A stretch of DNA of 64,000 nt from Paeniglutamicibacter sp. Y32M11 (GTDB lineage: Bacteria > Actinomycetota > Actinomycetes > Actinomycetales > Micrococcaceae), in NCBI RefSeq assembly GCF_019285735.1, contig NZ_CP079107.1, positions 3,162,001-3,226,000 of the forward strand, written 5' to 3'. The notes under the pieces were generated by a model. It made no database searches and was not told the origin of the DNA. It was given only the letters and a program-made list of their open reading frames with translations. A program made the translations under genes and the position numbers. This document shows, in pieces, positions 62,234 to 64,000 of this stretch (position 1 is the stretch's first letter; each line of letters begins with the position of its first letter).

Positions 62234-62406
62234 AACCTTTCTGCCTTCCACTCGGAGTCAAGTCACATTGCTGCATATTGGACCGCATCACCGCATGCCG
62301 AAGCCCAATACCGTGGACGTGACGGGAATGTGGGGCAAGAATGGGATCCGCGGACGCAATGTTAACTTTCCGCCTTCCCCACGAAATCCAGGAGAACACC
62401 CACCCC

Positions 62407-63450
62407 ATGGCCGAAGAACTCCGTTACTCCCCCATCCCAGAAACCCACGCACCGTATCTGGCTGCAGCTGACCGATATGAATCCACCGGATACCGCCGCG
62501 TGGGCACCTCGGGACTTATCCTTCCCCCGATTTCCTTGGGACTGTGGTGGAATTTCGGTGACAACCGGCCCTTCGACACCCAGCGCGAAATCCTGCGCCA
62601 CGCCTTTGATCACGGCATCACCCATTTCGATCTGGCCAATAACTACGGCCCTCCGTATGGCTCTGCAGAAGAGAACTTCGGCCGGATGATGCGCACCGAC
62701 TTCAAGGCCTACCGCAATGAACTCATCATTTCCTCAAAAGCCGGCTGGGACATGTGGCCAGGTCCCTATGGAAACCTGGGATCACGCAAATACATCCTGG
62801 CATCCGCGGACGAGTCCCTGTCCCGCATGGGTCTTGACTACGTGGATATCTTCTACTCGCACCGCCCCGATTTGGACACCCCCATTGAGGAGACCATCGG
62901 AGCACTTGATACCTTGGTACGCCAGGGCAAAGCGCTCTACGTCGGGATCTCTTCGTACTCCCCTGAGCGCACCGCACAGGCAGCAGCAGTGGCCAAGGAG
63001 TTGGGCACCCCCCTGGTGATCCATCAGCCGTCGTACTCGATGCTGAACCGCTGGGTCGAGGACGGGCTTCTCAACACGCTGAGTCAACATGGCATGGGAT
63101 CTATCGCCTTCACTCCACTGGCGCAGGGCCTGCTGACCAATAAGTACCTCGGCAATGATGCGGCCACTCCCGCCGGCGGTCGCAACTCCGTACAGGCGCA
63201 CCTCACCGAGGAAAATTTCGCCAAGGCCCGAGCCTTGGCGACTGTTGCGGAATCACGCGGTCAGTCGCTGGCCCAGCTCGCTATCTCCTGGCTCTTGCGG
63301 GCCGGTGGAGTGAGCTCGGTGCTGATCGGAGCCTCCTCGACGGCTCAGTTGGACGAGAATCTTGGCGCACTCACCAACACCTCGTTCACGCCCGAGGAGC
63401 TTGAATTGATCGACAAGATCACCATTCCAGAGGGCTCCAGCAACCTCTAG
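62407..63450 (+). CDS. Aldo/keto reductase (YghZ/L-glyceraldehyde 3-phosphate reductase-like)
   Basis: A 347-residue AKR of the AKR14/potassium-channel-beta-subunit group. It has LPPISLGLWWNFGDN, the catalytic Asp/Tyr in HFDLANNYGPPYGSAEENFG, the Lys in SSKAGWDMWPGPYG and His in YSHRPDLDTP. The NADPH-binding end is SSVLIGASSTAQLDEN. YghZ reduces L-glyceraldehyde 3-phosphate and methylglyoxal, so a detoxifying role is plausible. ATG 62407 follows AGGAG; the frame to 62341 is not needed. Confidence 0.93.
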   Translation: MAEELRYSPIPETHAPYLAAADRYESTGYRRVGTSGLILPPISLGLWWNFGDNRPFDTQREILRHAFDHGITHFDLANNYGPPYGSAEENFGRMMRTDFKAYRNELIISSKAGWDMWPGPYGNLGSRKYILASADESLSRMGLDYVDIFYSHRPDLDTPIEETIGALDTLVRQGKALYVGISSYSPERTAQAAAVAKELGTPLVIHQPSYSMLNRWVEDGLLNTLSQHGMGSIAFTPLAQGLLTNKYLGNDAATPAGGRNSVQAHLTEENFAKARALATVAESRGQSLAQLAISWLLRAGGVSSVLIGASSTAQLDENLGALTNTSFTPEELELIDKITIPEGSSNL

Positions 63451-63488
63451 TCTCAGCTGACCACCGGTTACGTAGGCACCAGATCCAC

Positions 63489-63536
63489 AGCCAGAAACCC
63501 TACTAACAATGATTCCGTAGGGTTTCTGGCTTTTTT
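63489..63536 (+). terminator. Strong terminator after the aldo/keto reductase
   Basis: A perfect 15-bp stem, AGCCAGAAACCCTAC with GTAGGGTTTCTGGCT, followed by six T. Confidence 0.92.
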
Positions 63537-63694
63537 CAACGAAAAACCACAGAAAGTAATTCGCTTACGGCGGATATCGATACGATCGGCGCGTGACGGC
63601 CTTCACAAATTGCCACTTTCGCGACATGATGGATGGGTACGTGGCGCGCAAGATACAGCCTTGCCGCCCAACGACCACCAAAAGGAGCATGGCC

Positions 63695-64000
63695 GTGACT
63701 TCCACCGCCCAGACGCCGACCGCCCCCGGATACCGAGTCCTCAATCCAGCCACCGGAGCAATTCTCGAGGAATTCGCCACGGCCACCGACACCGATATTC
63801 AGGAAGCTCTCGCCGCCGCCGAAAGCGGTTACCAGGCGTGGAAGAACGTCGACATCAACGAACGTGCCAAGATCGTGGCACGCGTGGGTGAGCTATTCGC
63901 CGAGCGAGCCGACGAGTTGGCCGCAATCGCCACCGCGGAAATGGGTAAGCCGCTCTCCGAGTCCAAGGGTGAAGCAGAATTCTGCAAAGACATCTTCGAG
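63695..64000 (+). CDS. Aldehyde dehydrogenase (succinate-semialdehyde type), N-terminal part
   Basis: The first 102 residues of an NAD(P)-dependent aldehyde dehydrogenase run off the window. VLNPATGAILEEFATAT, then AWK..DINERAKIVARVGELFAERADELAAI and AEMGKPLSESKGE are typical of succinate-semialdehyde dehydrogenases. These oxidise succinate semialdehyde to succinate in GABA breakdown. I prefer GTG 63695: AAGGAG then sits 7 bases upstream, while for ATG 63689 the spacing would be only one base. Confidence 0.85.
   Translation, partial: MTSTAQTPTAPGYRVLNPATGAILEEFATATDTDIQEALAAAESGYQAWKNVDINERAKIVARVGELFAERADELAAIATAEMGKPLSESKGEAEFCKDIFE

Larger units (their letters stand above)
62084..62406. 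other. 323-base gap with repeat, terminator and AKR leader
   Basis: It contains the 16-base repeat (62155-62170), the terminator (62174-62233) and about 170 bases before the aldo/keto reductase gene. Apart from these, I see only the AGGAG ribosome-binding site near 62390. Confidence 0.6.

Overview
The window is a 64 kb piece of a high-GC actinobacterial chromosome. Gene content and protein style point to the Micrococcaceae (Arthrobacter / Glutamicibacter / Paeniglutamicibacter type). The signs are lipoproteins with LSAC or LTAC lipoboxes, DtxR/IdeR-like iron boxes, frequent GTG and TTG starts, a YcnI-CopC pair, and small-molecule transport operons with 4-bp ATGA/GTGA start-stop overlaps. The genus is inferred; there is no rRNA or other marker gene in the window. 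I found no tRNA, rRNA, CRISPR array, intact insertion sequence or integrase.

Layout. 0-13 kb holds housekeeping and stress genes: the tail of an F420-type reductase, a VIT-family transporter, a GDSL hydrolase, a copper-related trio (membrane protein, YcnI, CopC), a serine hydrolase, an RNase HI fused to a DUF4440-like domain, an NfeD-flotillin operon, a GNAT, a methyltransferase, a xi-class GST, and an FMN reductase divergent from a MarR regulator. 13.9-16.4 kb is an ABC exporter divergent from its probable MarR regulator, with a palindromic operator between them. 16.5-22.6 kb is the first ferric-siderophore import locus: two FecCD permeases, an ATPase fused to a siderophore-interacting reductase, and a separate lipoprotein. 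22.8-25.3 kb carries an SDR and an amino-acid permease. 26.4-30.3 kb is a second complete siderophore importer (binding protein, two permeases, ATPase) with an iron-box-like site upstream. 30.6-41.8 kb is mixed: a MacB-like ABC pair, a thioredoxin, a YqaJ-type nuclease, MscS, PhzF, a DHA2 efflux pump, DoxX, TetR, GNAT and an acyl-CoA dehydrogenase.

From 41.8 kb the chromosome becomes patchy. A 230-bp copy of the acyl-CoA dehydrogenase tail lies 0.95 kb downstream of the original. Between the two copies are a decayed 3' piece of hrpB and a hairpin-rich segment. The same hairpin-rich segment is found beside the intact hrpB at 45.7 kb, and several hairpins keep their pairing although their bases differ. 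This is the best candidate here for an undescribed structured RNA. 48.4-49.9 kb is an ABC-2 exporter. 50-62 kb is an accessory island with surface-polysaccharide functions (O-antigen-ligase-like protein, two OafA-type acyltransferases) mixed with broken phage-tail-like genes, and with a normal hydrolase-thiolase pair in the middle. The window closes with an aldo/keto reductase and the start of an aldehyde dehydrogenase.

A recurring pattern: three accessory segments (25.3-26.4, 41.6-42.8 and 56.3-62.2 kb) are each bracketed by two related copies of a transcription terminator or gene tail, as if new DNA entered between convergent genes by terminator duplication or homologous exchange.
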